Shown here: in pieces, positions 26,287 through 35,600 of the stretch | Layout: each line of letters opens with the position of its first letter | How positions within the stretch are numbered: the stretch's first letter is position 1 | From: Vibrio mediterranei | Lineage (GTDB): Bacteria > Pseudomonadota > Gammaproteobacteria > Enterobacterales > Vibrionaceae | Assembly (NCBI RefSeq): GCF_900088415.1 | Contig: NZ_FLLQ01000004.1 | Location: forward strand, 459,684 to 523,683 | Direction: 5' to 3' | Length of the DNA: 64,000 bases | Notes under the pieces: model-generated | Told to the model about the DNA's origin: nothing | Seen by the model: only the letters and a program-made list of their open reading frames with translations | Database searches by the model: none | Position numbers and translations under genes: made by a program

Positions 26287-27960
26287 CTATGCCTGAATCC
26301 ACGTTCGCAAAATCTCGGCTACTCGATTTGGGTCTTCTTTAGCGATAAGTTTCAGGTGCTTAATCTGCACCTCTAGCGGGCTATCGGCCGATGGCAAATT
26401 GTCATCCAACGCTTTGATACCCGTAGCATCAATGCCTAGTGATTCCAGTTTCGACTGTAAGGCCGCTTCTGCAGCGCGCTCTTCTTTGGTAATCACATCA
26501 TCGTATTCCATGCTCTCGGCTTCTTGCTCCTCCTGCTCAGCGGACTTGGTTAAATATTGAGCCAGCGGGCGCAAGACCACCATGATCATTAAACCACTCA
26601 ACATCACGCCCAATAGATACTTGAGTGGCTGCATTATATTGGTGTTTTCAAACCACGCTACGGGGGCTTGATCTGGAATACTGGCAACCACAAACGGGAA
26701 ATGTGTGATGTGTATGGTGTCACCGCGCGTTTCGCTAAACCCTATTGCAGAGCGAACCACATTTTCGACATTAGTAAGCTCTTCCGGTGTCCAGGTTTGA
26801 TTGGCGTTAGCCAAGTCATTGACGACAATAGAAACAGACAGGTTTTGTAACACGCCCTGTTGATGTTGGATATGACGTACTTTGCCACTCACCGCATAAT
26901 CTCGTGACGTTTCGCTGCGATTCACCTTAGCGTTTGGCTCCGGCTGAGGCTCGCCGTCGGTCACTGGGGGCGTGTTACTCAAGGCCCCCGGAATACCCAG
27001 AGCCATTGAGGATTCATTAATATCGTTAAGCAAAGTTTCCTTTCGCACGACTGGATCAGCATAAATCTCTTCTGTCTCTTCTATGCGTGAGAAATCAATA
27101 TCACTAGCGATTTGAACTCGGAAATTACTGGCACCTAGAATTGGGGTCAGCATATCTGTGGCTTGCGCAACTAAGGTTCTTTCTAGGTTACGTTTATAGT
27201 CAGATTGCTTGCCTGTAGTGACTGTGATGTCACCAACGGTAGCATCGTTAGATAATAAGCGGCCATGCTGGTCAACGACTCTCACATGTTCCGATTTAAG
27301 ACCAATGACAGCCCCAGATACCAAATTGATCACTGATTCAACTTGAGTCGGTTTGAGATCCATTCCATTGATAATGTGGACGATAACAGACGCTCTTGGT
27401 TGCTCTCCGTCTTCACGCATAAACAAGCTTTCTTTCGGAATAGCAAGATGCACCCGAGCTAAGCTGACCGCACTCATAGTGGTTATACTGCGTGCTAACT
27501 CCCCTTCTAACGCATGACGGTAACGGGCATTCTCCATAAACTGGCTTTCACCAAGGCTTTTTGAACTATCGAGCGAATCAAAGCCACTTGGCAGTTGTTC
27601 TTTTAACCCTTTTGACGCCAGAATCATGCGAATTTTGGCCACATCACCTTCTGGAACCAATATTTGACCATCATCTTGGCTGAGCTGGTAACGTATTGAT
27701 TCTTCGTCAAGAAGCTGCAGAACTTGACTAGAATCGAAGTTGGCTGACTTGCTATACAGTGGTCGAAACCGCTCTGCTGATGTCCACAGCATAATGACAA
27801 TGATCGCCGCCGTTATGGTGGCGAATATGGTGATAATAATGACATTGCGTTGCGAGCTTTGCCAAAATGTATTAAGCCAGCCAGAAGCTTTGTTGAGCTT
27901 CTCTTTCGCCGCCCCCATATTGTTGGCTAACGCTGGTTTTGTTTCTAATTCTGCAGCCAT
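26287..27960 (-). CDS. fliF: lateral MS-ring protein FliF
   Basis: 557 residues. Membrane segment 1 is at about 38-58 (NVIIITIFATITAAIIVIMLW) and periplasmic ring-building motifs follow (NARYRHALEGELARSI, ARVHLAIPKESLF). Segment 2 is at about 448-468, and the cytoplasmic FliG-binding tail ends EILRTWIQA. AGGGAA lies upstream of ATG 27960. It is the base on which the lateral basal body assembles. It follows fliE by 14 bases. Confidence 0.95.
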   Translation of the reverse strand: MAAELETKPALANNMGAAKEKLNKASGWLNTFWQSSQRNVIIITIFATITAAIIVIMLWTSAERFRPLYSKSANFDSSQVLQLLDEESIRYQLSQDDGQILVPEGDVAKIRMILASKGLKEQLPSGFDSLDSSKSLGESQFMENARYRHALEGELARSITTMSAVSLARVHLAIPKESLFMREDGEQPRASVIVHIINGMDLKPTQVESVINLVSGAVIGLKSEHVRVVDQHGRLLSNDATVGDITVTTGKQSDYKRNLERTLVAQATDMLTPILGASNFRVQIASDIDFSRIEETEEIYADPVVRKETLLNDINESSMALGIPGALSNTPPVTDGEPQPEPNAKVNRSETSRDYAVSGKVRHIQHQQGVLQNLSVSIVVNDLANANQTWTPEELTNVENVVRSAIGFSETRGDTIHITHFPFVVASIPDQAPVAWFENTNIMQPLKYLLGVMLSGLMIMVVLRPLAQYLTKSAEQEEQEAESMEYDDVITKEERAAEAALQSKLESLGIDATGIKALDDNLPSADSPLEVQIKHLKLIAKEDPNRVAEILRTWIQA

Positions 27961-27974
27961 CGCCGTTCCCTAGC

Positions 27975-28358
27975 CTAAATGGGCATTTTTATGATGTCTT
28001 GGAAGTTCGACACCATTTTGTTTCGCACTTGCATCAATGCGTTAAAGGACAATTGCGCTTTTTGCGACGCGACAGTTGCGCCTAAAAGGTCATCACTTTT
28101 ACCTAATTCTACGGCAGTTATCTTGTCAGACGCGTGAGCTTGGTATTTGTCCACCGTATCCAGGATCCCTTTAAATGCGTGGCTGAACTGCAATGCACTC
28201 TCTGAAGCTGGGTTGACTTGAGTATTGTCATGAATAATGCCCTTTACCGCTGCCGATACCACCGTTTGATTGGAAAATGGATTGGTCGCGATTTGTTGCT
28301 GATTGTGCATTTTGCCAATTAGCTCTTGTTGTAATTGCATTGCGCTGATTTTTTCCAT
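27975..28358 (-). CDS. fliE: lateral basal-body protein FliE
   Basis: 127 residues, slightly longer than the usual 104. The conserved C-terminal part is clear (ALQFSHAFKGILDTVDKYQ ... AQLSFNALMQVRNKMVSNFQDIIKMPI). It links the MS ring to the rod and is the first rod protein exported. GGAG lies upstream of ATG. fliE-fliF-fliG form the end section of the long flgB transcript. Confidence 0.93.
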   Translation of the reverse strand: MEKISAMQLQQELIGKMHNQQQIATNPFSNQTVVSAAVKGIIHDNTQVNPASESALQFSHAFKGILDTVDKYQAHASDKITAVELGKSDDLLGATVASQKAQLSFNALMQVRNKMVSNFQDIIKMPI

Positions 28359-28379
28359 TACTCGCTCTCCATCGCAGCA

Positions 28380-29309
28380 TCACTTACGTACCAATCGAAT
28401 TTCTACGCGACGATTTTTGTCACGACCTTCTTCAGTGGTGTTGTCATATTTAGGGTAACGGTCCCCATGTCCGCGTATTTCTATCATCTTTTTCGACACC
28501 CCATTTTCAACGAACCACTGTGCCACATCTGACCCACGCTGCTTAGAAATTTGCAGATTCGCCACGGAATCCCCTGAATTGTCGGTATAACCATCTATCA
28601 AAATCTTAACGATTTTAGAGTCACGCTTTACCAGAGAACTTATGTCATCAATGGTACGTTTTTGCAGTTCCGTTAAGGCCACAGCACCACTTTGAAAATG
28701 CAATTCAACGCGACGTGCATGTTGAAAGTTCACGGGAGGCAAACCAAAGCGGCAATGGTTAAATTCATCCAGTGCGGGTCTGAAATTCGTGGTCGGGAAA
28801 TAGATATCAAAATCCATAGCATTAATGTTGAACCAGGCACCACTAGCCATGTCTTCTAATAGCAGCGTCGCACCATCTGCCGTGACTAAAGCGGAACCTT
28901 GTTGTTGGATCTTTTCAATGGTGGTTGTGGTATAGGATTTAGAAATACCCCAGACTGGCTCTGTGGTGTTAAACGAAGTGGAAGAAGGGAGTGAGCGTAC
29001 GCCACGTTTCTCCACTTTGACTTTTAAAGGGTTGGCAGCCAGTAGAACAAACTGTACCGAAAAACCGGTATGAGGGTCGAAAGATTGCAAGACACATTGG
29101 TCAACAGATTGATTAAATTGCCATTGCACACTATCAAACGGAACAATATAACGCTGAGCTAGAACCTGAGCAGGCATCATCACTTTAGCTATTATCAAGC
29201 TAACCATCATCAAACGAATTAAGTACAAGGCCCCAGACATAGACAGTAGTCGAGCCCCGAACCAATTCGGTAGTCTTGTATGACGAGGTTTAACCATATC
29301 GCTTCTCAT
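28380..29309 (-). CDS. motY: lateral flagellar T-ring protein MotY
   Basis: 309 residues. An unusually long N-terminus with a hydrophobic export segment at about 25-50 (LYLIRLMMVSLIIAKVMMPAQVLA) precedes the MotY N-terminal domain (RYIVPFDSVQWQFNQSVDQC) and a C-terminal OmpA-like domain (IDGYTDNSGDSVANLQISKQRGSDV ... NRRVEIRLVRK). It anchors stators to peptidoglycan. ATG overlaps the flgL stop by 4 bases, and a second ATG at 29297 is possible. Lateral motY lies beside lafK in the known Vibrio loci; here it is between flgL and fliE and no lafK exists. Confidence 0.92.
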   Translation of the reverse strand: MRSDMVKPRHTRLPNWFGARLLSMSGALYLIRLMMVSLIIAKVMMPAQVLAQRYIVPFDSVQWQFNQSVDQCVLQSFDPHTGFSVQFVLLAANPLKVKVEKRGVRSLPSSTSFNTTEPVWGISKSYTTTTIEKIQQQGSALVTADGATLLLEDMASGAWFNINAMDFDIYFPTTNFRPALDEFNHCRFGLPPVNFQHARRVELHFQSGAVALTELQKRTIDDISSLVKRDSKIVKILIDGYTDNSGDSVANLQISKQRGSDVAQWFVENGVSKKMIEIRGHGDRYPKYDNTTEEGRDKNRRVEIRLVRK

Positions 29310-30193
29310 ATCAAATCAAACAGAGAAATACCGGCGACGCGCGCGAAGGTTTTTTGCGTGGCTTCTAGAGCAATCATACCTTGGTTAAGTTCCACCGAAG
29401 CTTGTGCATAATCCAACTCCTCAAGTTCTGAGCGCACCGTTTCGGCAAAAAACACCATATCAATGCTGGTTTCTTTGAGTCTATCCAAGGCGTTATATTG
29501 GCTACCAATATCTGTCAAAGACACCAACAAGTTCTGATGCAAAGCTTGATTAGTATCGAGCGCACTATCTAATGCTGGCGTAAACCCAGCTGTCGGAACT
29601 TCCAACTCAGCGATTGCATTGTCCAAATCAGTAAAAATAGCGTTGGTGCCGATAATATCCGTGATGGTTAAGTTGCTTGGTACATATTGGTCATCGCCAA
29701 CTTTGGTTTCACGATAATCTGAATTGCTGTTTAAGGTATAAGGCGGTGTTGTCGATATGGCTTGGTTTGTTATGTCTGTACCTGAAAACAAATAGCTTCC
29801 TTCATTCGCTTGATTTAACGTGGTGAGCATCTCTGTTTTCAGCGATTTCAGCTCTAACACTATCCCAGCACGACTTTGTGCATCCAACGTACCATTCTTA
29901 CCTTGAAGTAGTAGCTCATTGACTTGTTGGGACAGCTCTTCTAACGTATTCACATTGGTTTCATAGCGCGTCAACTGAGACTGCACATTCTCAATATTGC
30001 GCTGGTATTGCTGATTATCAGAGACCGTCTTTTTTAGTCCTTCAAGGCGCACCGCCGCAATCGGGTCATCTGAGAGATGGTTAAGCTTCAACCCAGTCGA
30101 CATCTGCTCAAACACTTTATTAAGACGAATGTTGTTATCCATTAGCGAACGCTGCATAACCGCATTAAATTGTGAGTCCGTTACTCGCATCAC
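29306..30193 (-). CDS. flgL: lateral hook-filament junction protein FlgL
   Basis: 295 residues with flagellin-like ends (RVTDSQFNAVMQRSLMDNNIRLNKVFEQMSTG and LNQGMIALEATQKTFARVAGISLFDLI). Forms the second hook-associated ring between hook and filament. It lies 7 bases after flgK and overlaps motY by 4. Confidence 0.93.
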   Translation of the reverse strand: MMRVTDSQFNAVMQRSLMDNNIRLNKVFEQMSTGLKLNHLSDDPIAAVRLEGLKKTVSDNQQYQRNIENVQSQLTRYETNVNTLEELSQQVNELLLQGKNGTLDAQSRAGIVLELKSLKTEMLTTLNQANEGSYLFSGTDITNQAISTTPPYTLNSNSDYRETKVGDDQYVPSNLTITDIIGTNAIFTDLDNAIAELEVPTAGFTPALDSALDTNQALHQNLLVSLTDIGSQYNALDRLKETSIDMVFFAETVRSELEELDYAQASVELNQGMIALEATQKTFARVAGISLFDLI

Positions 30194-30200
30194 TGCTCTC

Positions 30201-31580
30201 CTAAAACGCTTTTAACAAGGTCTGAAACATTTGATTGGCCGTACTTATCACTTTCATATTTGCCTCATAGGCATTGAGATAAAGCAACATGTTCGCAGCT
30301 TCTTCATCCGAGTTCACCGCGCTGACACTATCTCTGGCGACTTGCGCATCTTCCACGCTAATTTGTGCTGCTGTCGCTTCACTTTCAGCTTGTCGGGTAA
30401 AAATACCGATGTCTCCCAACAACCCCGAATAAGCGCTATAGGGCGTTTTACCAACAACCGACCCATTGGTTAACGGCGTCTGAGATAGCATGGAAAGATC
30501 TTTGAGAACATCACCGTTGCCGGAAAGCGTTGCACTAGAAGAGAACGCAAGCTCTTGTGCGCTAATCGCAGGGTCGATGGCAAGCGAGTGCGCCTCACTC
30601 CCCGTCGTGTAAGTAAACAAGCTTTGCCCAGCGGCTCCATTAAGATCAAAGCCCGTATTTAAGGCATTATTGACCCCGTCAGCGAGCCCTTTTGCGAGAT
30701 CGGCCAACGTCGCTTTAATCGGCTCGTATTGGCTCAGCTTTAAGGCTTCTAGCGCACCAAGTTCTCCACCTAGCGAGTCATCAACCGCAGTCGTCATTGA
30801 CTGGAAAGTAATTGAAAGATCGGTGCTGTAAGGGTCACCACTCGAAAAGTCGCGAGTTAGTGAAGCCGAAAAACCACCAATAACTAGCGGCTGTCCATTA
30901 GGCGTAGATAACTCAACGCCTCCCGCGGTGTATATCACTTGCACATCCAGCGACTTTGAGAGCTCGTTAAGCTGCTTGTCCATCTCATCTTGTAGTCCTG
31001 CTACACCTTTACCGAGCAGTGCGTCTTCTTGAAGTTTTTGATTTAGAGCTGCGAGACTTTCAAGTTGGCTGTTTACATGAGAAACGATGGCTCCGTATCG
31101 TTCGCTTTGCGCCGCCTCTTGCTGACTAAGTTGAGCTGAAACTGAGTTGAATTGCTGTGCTAACGCATCTGCGTTAGTTAGCACTTGTTGTCTAAATGCG
31201 ATGTTCTCTGGAGTCACACTGGCTTCATCAATCGCGGCAAAAAAACCATTCAGACCCTGCGTTAAACTCAAACCGTCAGCACCCAACAGATTTTCAATAT
31301 TAGATAAACCGTCAAAATAGCTTTGTGAATATTGCGCCGATTCGGTAGCTTCGCGTAAACGATTAATGGAAGACTGCTCTGCAATCCGAATAATATCGCC
31401 CACTTCAACACCCGCCCCCAAATTGATCCCGTTGACGAAATTTCCAGACGATGTTGCTTCTAAACTGACTATCTGACGACTATAACCCGGTGTATTCACG
31501 TTGGCGGTATTTTGCGCCGTCGTGTTTAACGCCACACGATTGGCAAGTACACCACTGAGTCCAATATTGACCATTCCCAT
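30201..31580 (-). CDS. flgK: lateral hook-associated protein FlgK
   Basis: 459 residues. The N-terminus GLSGVLANRVALNTTAQNTANVNTPGYSRQIV and the C-terminus EEAANMLLYLNAYEANMKVISTANQMFQTLLKAF are the FlgK signatures. The middle variable part is short compared with polar FlgK proteins. Its ATG shares one base with the flgJ stop (TAATG). Confidence 0.95.
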   Translation of the reverse strand: MGMVNIGLSGVLANRVALNTTAQNTANVNTPGYSRQIVSLEATSSGNFVNGINLGAGVEVGDIIRIAEQSSINRLREATESAQYSQSYFDGLSNIENLLGADGLSLTQGLNGFFAAIDEASVTPENIAFRQQVLTNADALAQQFNSVSAQLSQQEAAQSERYGAIVSHVNSQLESLAALNQKLQEDALLGKGVAGLQDEMDKQLNELSKSLDVQVIYTAGGVELSTPNGQPLVIGGFSASLTRDFSSGDPYSTDLSITFQSMTTAVDDSLGGELGALEALKLSQYEPIKATLADLAKGLADGVNNALNTGFDLNGAAGQSLFTYTTGSEAHSLAIDPAISAQELAFSSSATLSGNGDVLKDLSMLSQTPLTNGSVVGKTPYSAYSGLLGDIGIFTRQAESEATAAQISVEDAQVARDSVSAVNSDEEAANMLLYLNAYEANMKVISTANQMFQTLLKAF

Positions 31581-32176
31581 TATTTACTCTCCTTATCTAG
31601 AGGACGGTTGGGAACTTGCGATGACAATTGCTTGAATATCATCTCGGCGAGCCCAAATGAGGATTGGCGGCTAATACGCTGCGCCAACTGGGCATCGAGC
31701 ATTCCTTGAAACATGCCATCCGATTTCATGGACAGCGGATTGTTTTCATCACTCATAGCCTCGCTAGCAGAGCGCATACGAGTGAGCATTTGTTGCAGAA
31801 ATAACGCCTCAAATTGCTGCGAAGCAGCCAGCAATCCCGCTCCAGAATTATCGTGTTTCATTCGGGCTAAGGCATGATTGTCTAAATAGAAGTTCGCGAC
31901 ATGTTGGCTCGCCTGCATATGAGCAGGAACCGAACGTTGTTCAGAGAAAGTGGCCAGTCCTGCTCGTTGCGAACTTTCAACCATCAAGGTTTCAAAACTC
32001 GCGGTTTGCGCTTGTGCAGGGCTCGGCGAATGTAATGACGACGCCACTACGGATACGTCAGCTTTGGTGGATGCAACGTTCTCTACCCCAGGCTTAATTT
32101 CACACTGCTGCTTTACTGTGAAAGGAACTTGGCTAGGTAATTGGGTTATTAAAAACAGTGCGTTTGAATCAAGCAT
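31580..32176 (-). CDS. flgJ: lateral rod protein FlgJ, single-domain form
   Basis: 198 residues. The rod-capping FlgJ domain lies at about 100-185 (LAASQQFEALFLQQMLTRMRSASEAM ... GMFQGMLDAQLAQRIS). Two-domain FlgJ proteins of gammaproteobacteria carry a C-terminal muramidase of about 150 residues, and none is present here. The first 100 residues are a long, poorly conserved leader. The rod would have to pass the cell wall with help from another lytic enzyme. It shares single-base TAATG junctions with flgI and flgK. Confidence 0.9.
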   Translation of the reverse strand: MLDSNALFLITQLPSQVPFTVKQQCEIKPGVENVASTKADVSVVASSLHSPSPAQAQTASFETLMVESSQRAGLATFSEQRSVPAHMQASQHVANFYLDNHALARMKHDNSGAGLLAASQQFEALFLQQMLTRMRSASEAMSDENNPLSMKSDGMFQGMLDAQLAQRISRQSSFGLAEMIFKQLSSQVPNRPLDKESK

Positions 32177-33303
32177 TAGATCACCACCAAATCACCGTTG
32201 ATAGCACCTACTTCATCCAGTGCTTGTAAGATTTGCATCAACGCTTCTGGAGTAGCGCCAATATTATTAATCGCATCGACGATTTCTTGCAGATTGGTAC
32301 CGCGAGGCCACACCATCGTTGTACCGTCATCTTCATCGACGCTGATTTGAGTATTTTGGACAATGGCTGTTTCACCCGCAGTATTGAACGCACCTCCTGG
32401 CTGTGACACCGACTCGGATTCTAAAATTGTCACGGTAATTCCACCTTGGCTTACCGCCGCCTCGGAAACCGTCACATTCTGGCTGATCACTACAGTGCCT
32501 GTTCGCGAGTTGAACACCACCTTAGGCAAACGACGACCTTCTTCGACTTGCAACTCTTGAATCATCGCAACAAACATCACTCTGTCTTCGCTATCAATAG
32601 GTGCGGACACTTCAACTTGGCCTTTATTGAGCGCCTTCGCAACTTGCCCACCAAATGTCTGATTGATCGCTTTGGAAATGTTCAGTGCAGTTTCGTAATT
32701 AGGCTGTTTGAGCTGCAAACGAATCGTCGGATCCCGGTCAATACCGGTTGAGATTTCTCGTTCTAAGGTCGCACCATTGGGTATGCGGCCAACGGTCGGG
32801 GTATTTCGAGTCACGCTGGTGCCGTTTTCACCCGTAGCATTAAACCCGCCAACTACCAAGCTACCTTGAGCCACCGCATAAACTTCACCATCAATACCTC
32901 GAAGTGGAGTAAGTAACAAAGTCCCACCGCGCAGGCTTTTGGCATCCCCTAACGAAGACACCGTTACGGTCAGGGTTTGACCCGCTCCTTGATGTGGCTC
33001 GACCGCGGCAGTAACACTCACCGCGGCAACGTTTTTCAGTTTAGGGTTAGTGCTGTCGTCAAGTTGCACGCCAAACTGTTTGATCATATTCACCACAGAC
33101 TGCTGGGTGAACTTCACTTGCGATTTATCGCCGGAACCATCTAGCCCAACCACCAAGCCATATCCAATCAGTTGGTTTTGTCTGTCGCCGTAGACCTCCG
33201 CTACTTCAGCAATCGCTCTTGCGGCCAAAGTTGATGGTGCCCAACTAAGTAGCCACAAAGGCAACAACAAATGGATGAGGTAACGCCATTTCAACGTCAT
33301 CAT
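32176..33303 (-). CDS. flgI: lateral P-ring protein FlgI
   Basis: About 375 residues. The start is taken at ATG 33303, which overlaps the flgH stop as TAATG; the frame extends to 33318 inside flgH. A signal peptide (RYLIHLLLPLWLLSWAPSTLAA) precedes the mature start RAIAEVAEVYGDRQNQLIGYGLVVGLDGSGD, typical of FlgI, and the end is LMQILQALDEVGAINGDLVVI. Forms the bushing in the peptidoglycan layer. Its folding in other bacteria needs DsbA and FlgA, both encoded in this block. Confidence 0.95.
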   Translation of the reverse strand: MMTLKWRYLIHLLLPLWLLSWAPSTLAARAIAEVAEVYGDRQNQLIGYGLVVGLDGSGDKSQVKFTQQSVVNMIKQFGVQLDDSTNPKLKNVAAVSVTAAVEPHQGAGQTLTVTVSSLGDAKSLRGGTLLLTPLRGIDGEVYAVAQGSLVVGGFNATGENGTSVTRNTPTVGRIPNGATLEREISTGIDRDPTIRLQLKQPNYETALNISKAINQTFGGQVAKALNKGQVEVSAPIDSEDRVMFVAMIQELQVEEGRRLPKVVFNSRTGTVVISQNVTVSEAAVSQGGITVTILESESVSQPGGAFNTAGETAIVQNTQISVDEDDGTTMVWPRGTNLQEIVDAINNIGATPEALMQILQALDEVGAINGDLVVI

Positions 33304-34046
33304 TAAAACGGCATCCAAGGTGAATTAAAGAATTGAGTCAGCCAGCCAGCGGTATTGGTATCGGCAAAAGTGCCTCTGCCTGCATATGTGATACGCGCGT
33401 CTGCAATACGTTGAGAAGAAAGTGTATTGTCGGCTTGAATGTCATCAACTCGCACATTCCCCGTCAGTCGGATGTATTCATCGCCTTGATTGAGTTTCAG
33501 CCATTTCTCCCCTCGAACTCTGAGCACGCCGTTAGGCAGTACATCATATACTGTCACCGTAATAGAGCCTGATAAGCTATTACCCTGTGTAGATGCAGCG
33601 GCACCATCAAAATCTCGTGTTGCATCAAGAGCGGCGCTGCCTTCAGCGTAGGTCGTCGTGCCAAGAGTCGGCGCAGCAATCGTCGCGCTGGAATCTTTAC
33701 CATATTGAGTCGAAGCACTTTTATCAGATTCTGTTTTCTCATCAAGCACTACGGTAAGGATATCTCCCACTCGATAAGCGCGGCGGTCTTGAAACAAAGT
33801 CATGGCCGTCGTTCCGGTATACAAACTGCCCTTGCTAACTCGAGTGACCTGATAGTCTAGCTCCGGCGGAGCATACGCTTCATCATTGGGAGACGGTGGG
33901 ATAAATTCATCCTGGCGACCTGCGCAACCAATCATATTCACGACCAGAAGTGCGACTACTGCGATGTAATAAAGCACTCCAATCGCATGAGACTTTGCAA
34001 GCCCCGCTTTATTCGCTTTTTGCTTTTCCATCTCAGCTTCCTTCAT
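33303..34046 (-). CDS. flgH: lateral L-ring lipoprotein FlgH
   Basis: 247 residues. A charged N-terminus and hydrophobic segment end at NMIGC, a lipobox with Cys near 42. The FlgH core includes GSLYTGTTAMTLFQDRRAYRVGDILTVVL and VRGEKWLKLNQGDEYIRLTGNVR, ending ADTNTAGWLTQFFNSPWMPF. Forms the outer-membrane ring of the lateral basal body. The N-terminal leader before the lipobox is longer than usual, and ATG 34031 is an alternative start. Confidence 0.94.
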   Translation of the reverse strand: MKEAEMEKQKANKAGLAKSHAIGVLYYIAVVALLVVNMIGCAGRQDEFIPPSPNDEAYAPPELDYQVTRVSKGSLYTGTTAMTLFQDRRAYRVGDILTVVLDEKTESDKSASTQYGKDSSATIAAPTLGTTTYAEGSAALDATRDFDGAAASTQGNSLSGSITVTVYDVLPNGVLRVRGEKWLKLNQGDEYIRLTGNVRVDDIQADNTLSSQRIADARITYAGRGTFADTNTAGWLTQFFNSPWMPF

Positions 34047-34064
34047 GCCTGACTCCCTTTGGCG

Positions 34065-34850
34065 CTATGACTGCTGAGCTATGTATTGCAGCATTTCATC
34101 GGCTGCACTGACCATTTTTGCGCTCATTTCATAAGCTCGCTGAGTAGCAATCATGTCGACCATTTCCTCCACCACTTGCACATTAGAGCCCTCAAGTGCG
34201 CCTTGCTTTAATTGCCCTGACCCCTCGGTTCCTGCTACTAGCTCTACCGCTTCCCCAGAGCCTTCCGTTTCAGCAAACAAGTTGCCGCCTTGCGCAGCGA
34301 GTCCCGCTGGGTTCATGAATTTCACTATAGTAATTTGGCCTAACGCCTCTGGATTTACTTGCCCCGGAATCGTTGCGGTTGCTACGCCATCAGCAGTAAT
34401 ACTCACTAACGTAGCTTCTGGCGGAATGACAATTTCAGGGATGAGTGGATAGCCTTGTGTATTGACCAACTGTCCATCTGAATTGGTTTGAAATTGTCCA
34501 TTTCGCGTGTAAAGAAGCTCGCCATCCGAGTTCTCTATTTGGAAAAAACCATCACCAAGTATGGCTAAGTCAAATTGTTGGTTGGTGTTTTGAACACTTC
34601 CCTGAGTAAAGACTTTTTCTGTCCCCACTACGCGAACGCCATTTCCTAACTGAATACCTGTGGGATGTTCATTCAGCTCGGTGGTTTCTGTACCCGCCTG
34701 CTTATCGACGCTGTAAAACAGGTCTTCGAATACCACACGATCTCGCTTAAAACCGACCGTATTGATATTGGCTAGGTTGTTAGAAATGGCGGTCATTTTC
34801 GCATCTTGTGCAGCCATCCCTGTTTTGGATATCCATAAAGCACTGTGCAT
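34065..34850 (-). CDS. flgG: lateral distal rod protein FlgG
   Basis: 261 residues, normal length. The N-terminus ALWISKTGMAAQDAKMTAISNNLANINTVGFKRDRVVFEDL and C-terminus EGSNVQVVEEMVDMIATQRAYEMSAKMVSAADEMLQYI are the FlgG signatures. Lies between flgF and flgH. Confidence 0.96.
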   Translation of the reverse strand: MHSALWISKTGMAAQDAKMTAISNNLANINTVGFKRDRVVFEDLFYSVDKQAGTETTELNEHPTGIQLGNGVRVVGTEKVFTQGSVQNTNQQFDLAILGDGFFQIENSDGELLYTRNGQFQTNSDGQLVNTQGYPLIPEIVIPPEATLVSITADGVATATIPGQVNPEALGQITIVKFMNPAGLAAQGGNLFAETEGSGEAVELVAGTEGSGQLKQGALEGSNVQVVEEMVDMIATQRAYEMSAKMVSAADEMLQYIAQQS

Positions 34851-34861
34851 AATTTTCTTCC

Positions 34862-35596
34862 TTAGGCTTTAAGCAGCTTATTCCCTATCTGAGCGATTTC
34901 ATCGGCCGACGCCATGACTTCAATTTGCATTTCGTATTGTCGAGTGAGTGACATAATGCTGACCAGCTCTTCGAGGCTTGATACGTTGCTCGCCTCTAGA
35001 TACCCGGAACGTACTTGAACCGTAAAGTCTTCAGCTAACACGTCGCCTCCTTTAGGAACAAAGTGGCCGCTGGCATGCATGGTCATTTCATCGTATTCAG
35101 GCTTGACTAACTTGAGCGCACCTACTTCGACCGAGGCTTCTCCACCAATTGGAGTCACTGAGATCAGGCCATTTGCAGTGACGGTAATAAACTCAAAATC
35201 GGGCAGAACCATAGGGCCTTCGACCGACATAACACGGCGCTCACCAAGATAAAGCTGACCATTGCCATCCAATCGAAAATTTCCCGCTCGGGTATACAGT
35301 TCATTCGGTTCGCCATCCAAGCCTTCTAAGGTAATAAACCCATCGCCATTAATAGAGACATCCAAAGGGCGCTCGGTGCGAATATCTTCACCTTGCGCAA
35401 AGTTATTAATTGACGAGTTGGTTCTAGAAGTCACGGAAGTCAAAAACCCTGAGCCTTCCAAACGCATTGGTGAGGAGTGTTCCATCAGAGCCTTAAACCC
35501 GACCGTGTCGGCATGAGAGAGGTTGTTGGCGCGAACGTGCTGAGCGAGCATGGTTCGCTCAGCACCTTTCGCTGCACTAAACAGTATTGGATTCAT
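34862..35596 (-). CDS. flgF: lateral proximal rod protein FlgF
   Basis: 244 residues with FlgF/G family ends (AAKGAERTMLAQHVRANNLSHADTVGFKA and LEASNVSSLEELVSIMSLTRQYEMQIEVM). Part of the rod. It is separated from flgE by 4 bases and flgG by 11. Confidence 0.94.
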   Translation of the reverse strand: MNPILFSAAKGAERTMLAQHVRANNLSHADTVGFKALMEHSSPMRLEGSGFLTSVTSRTNSSINNFAQGEDIRTERPLDVSINGDGFITLEGLDGEPNELYTRAGNFRLDGNGQLYLGERRVMSVEGPMVLPDFEFITVTANGLISVTPIGGEASVEVGALKLVKPEYDEMTMHASGHFVPKGGDVLAEDFTVQVRSGYLEASNVSSLEELVSIMSLTRQYEMQIEVMASADEIAQIGNKLLKA

Positions 35597-35600
35597 AGTC

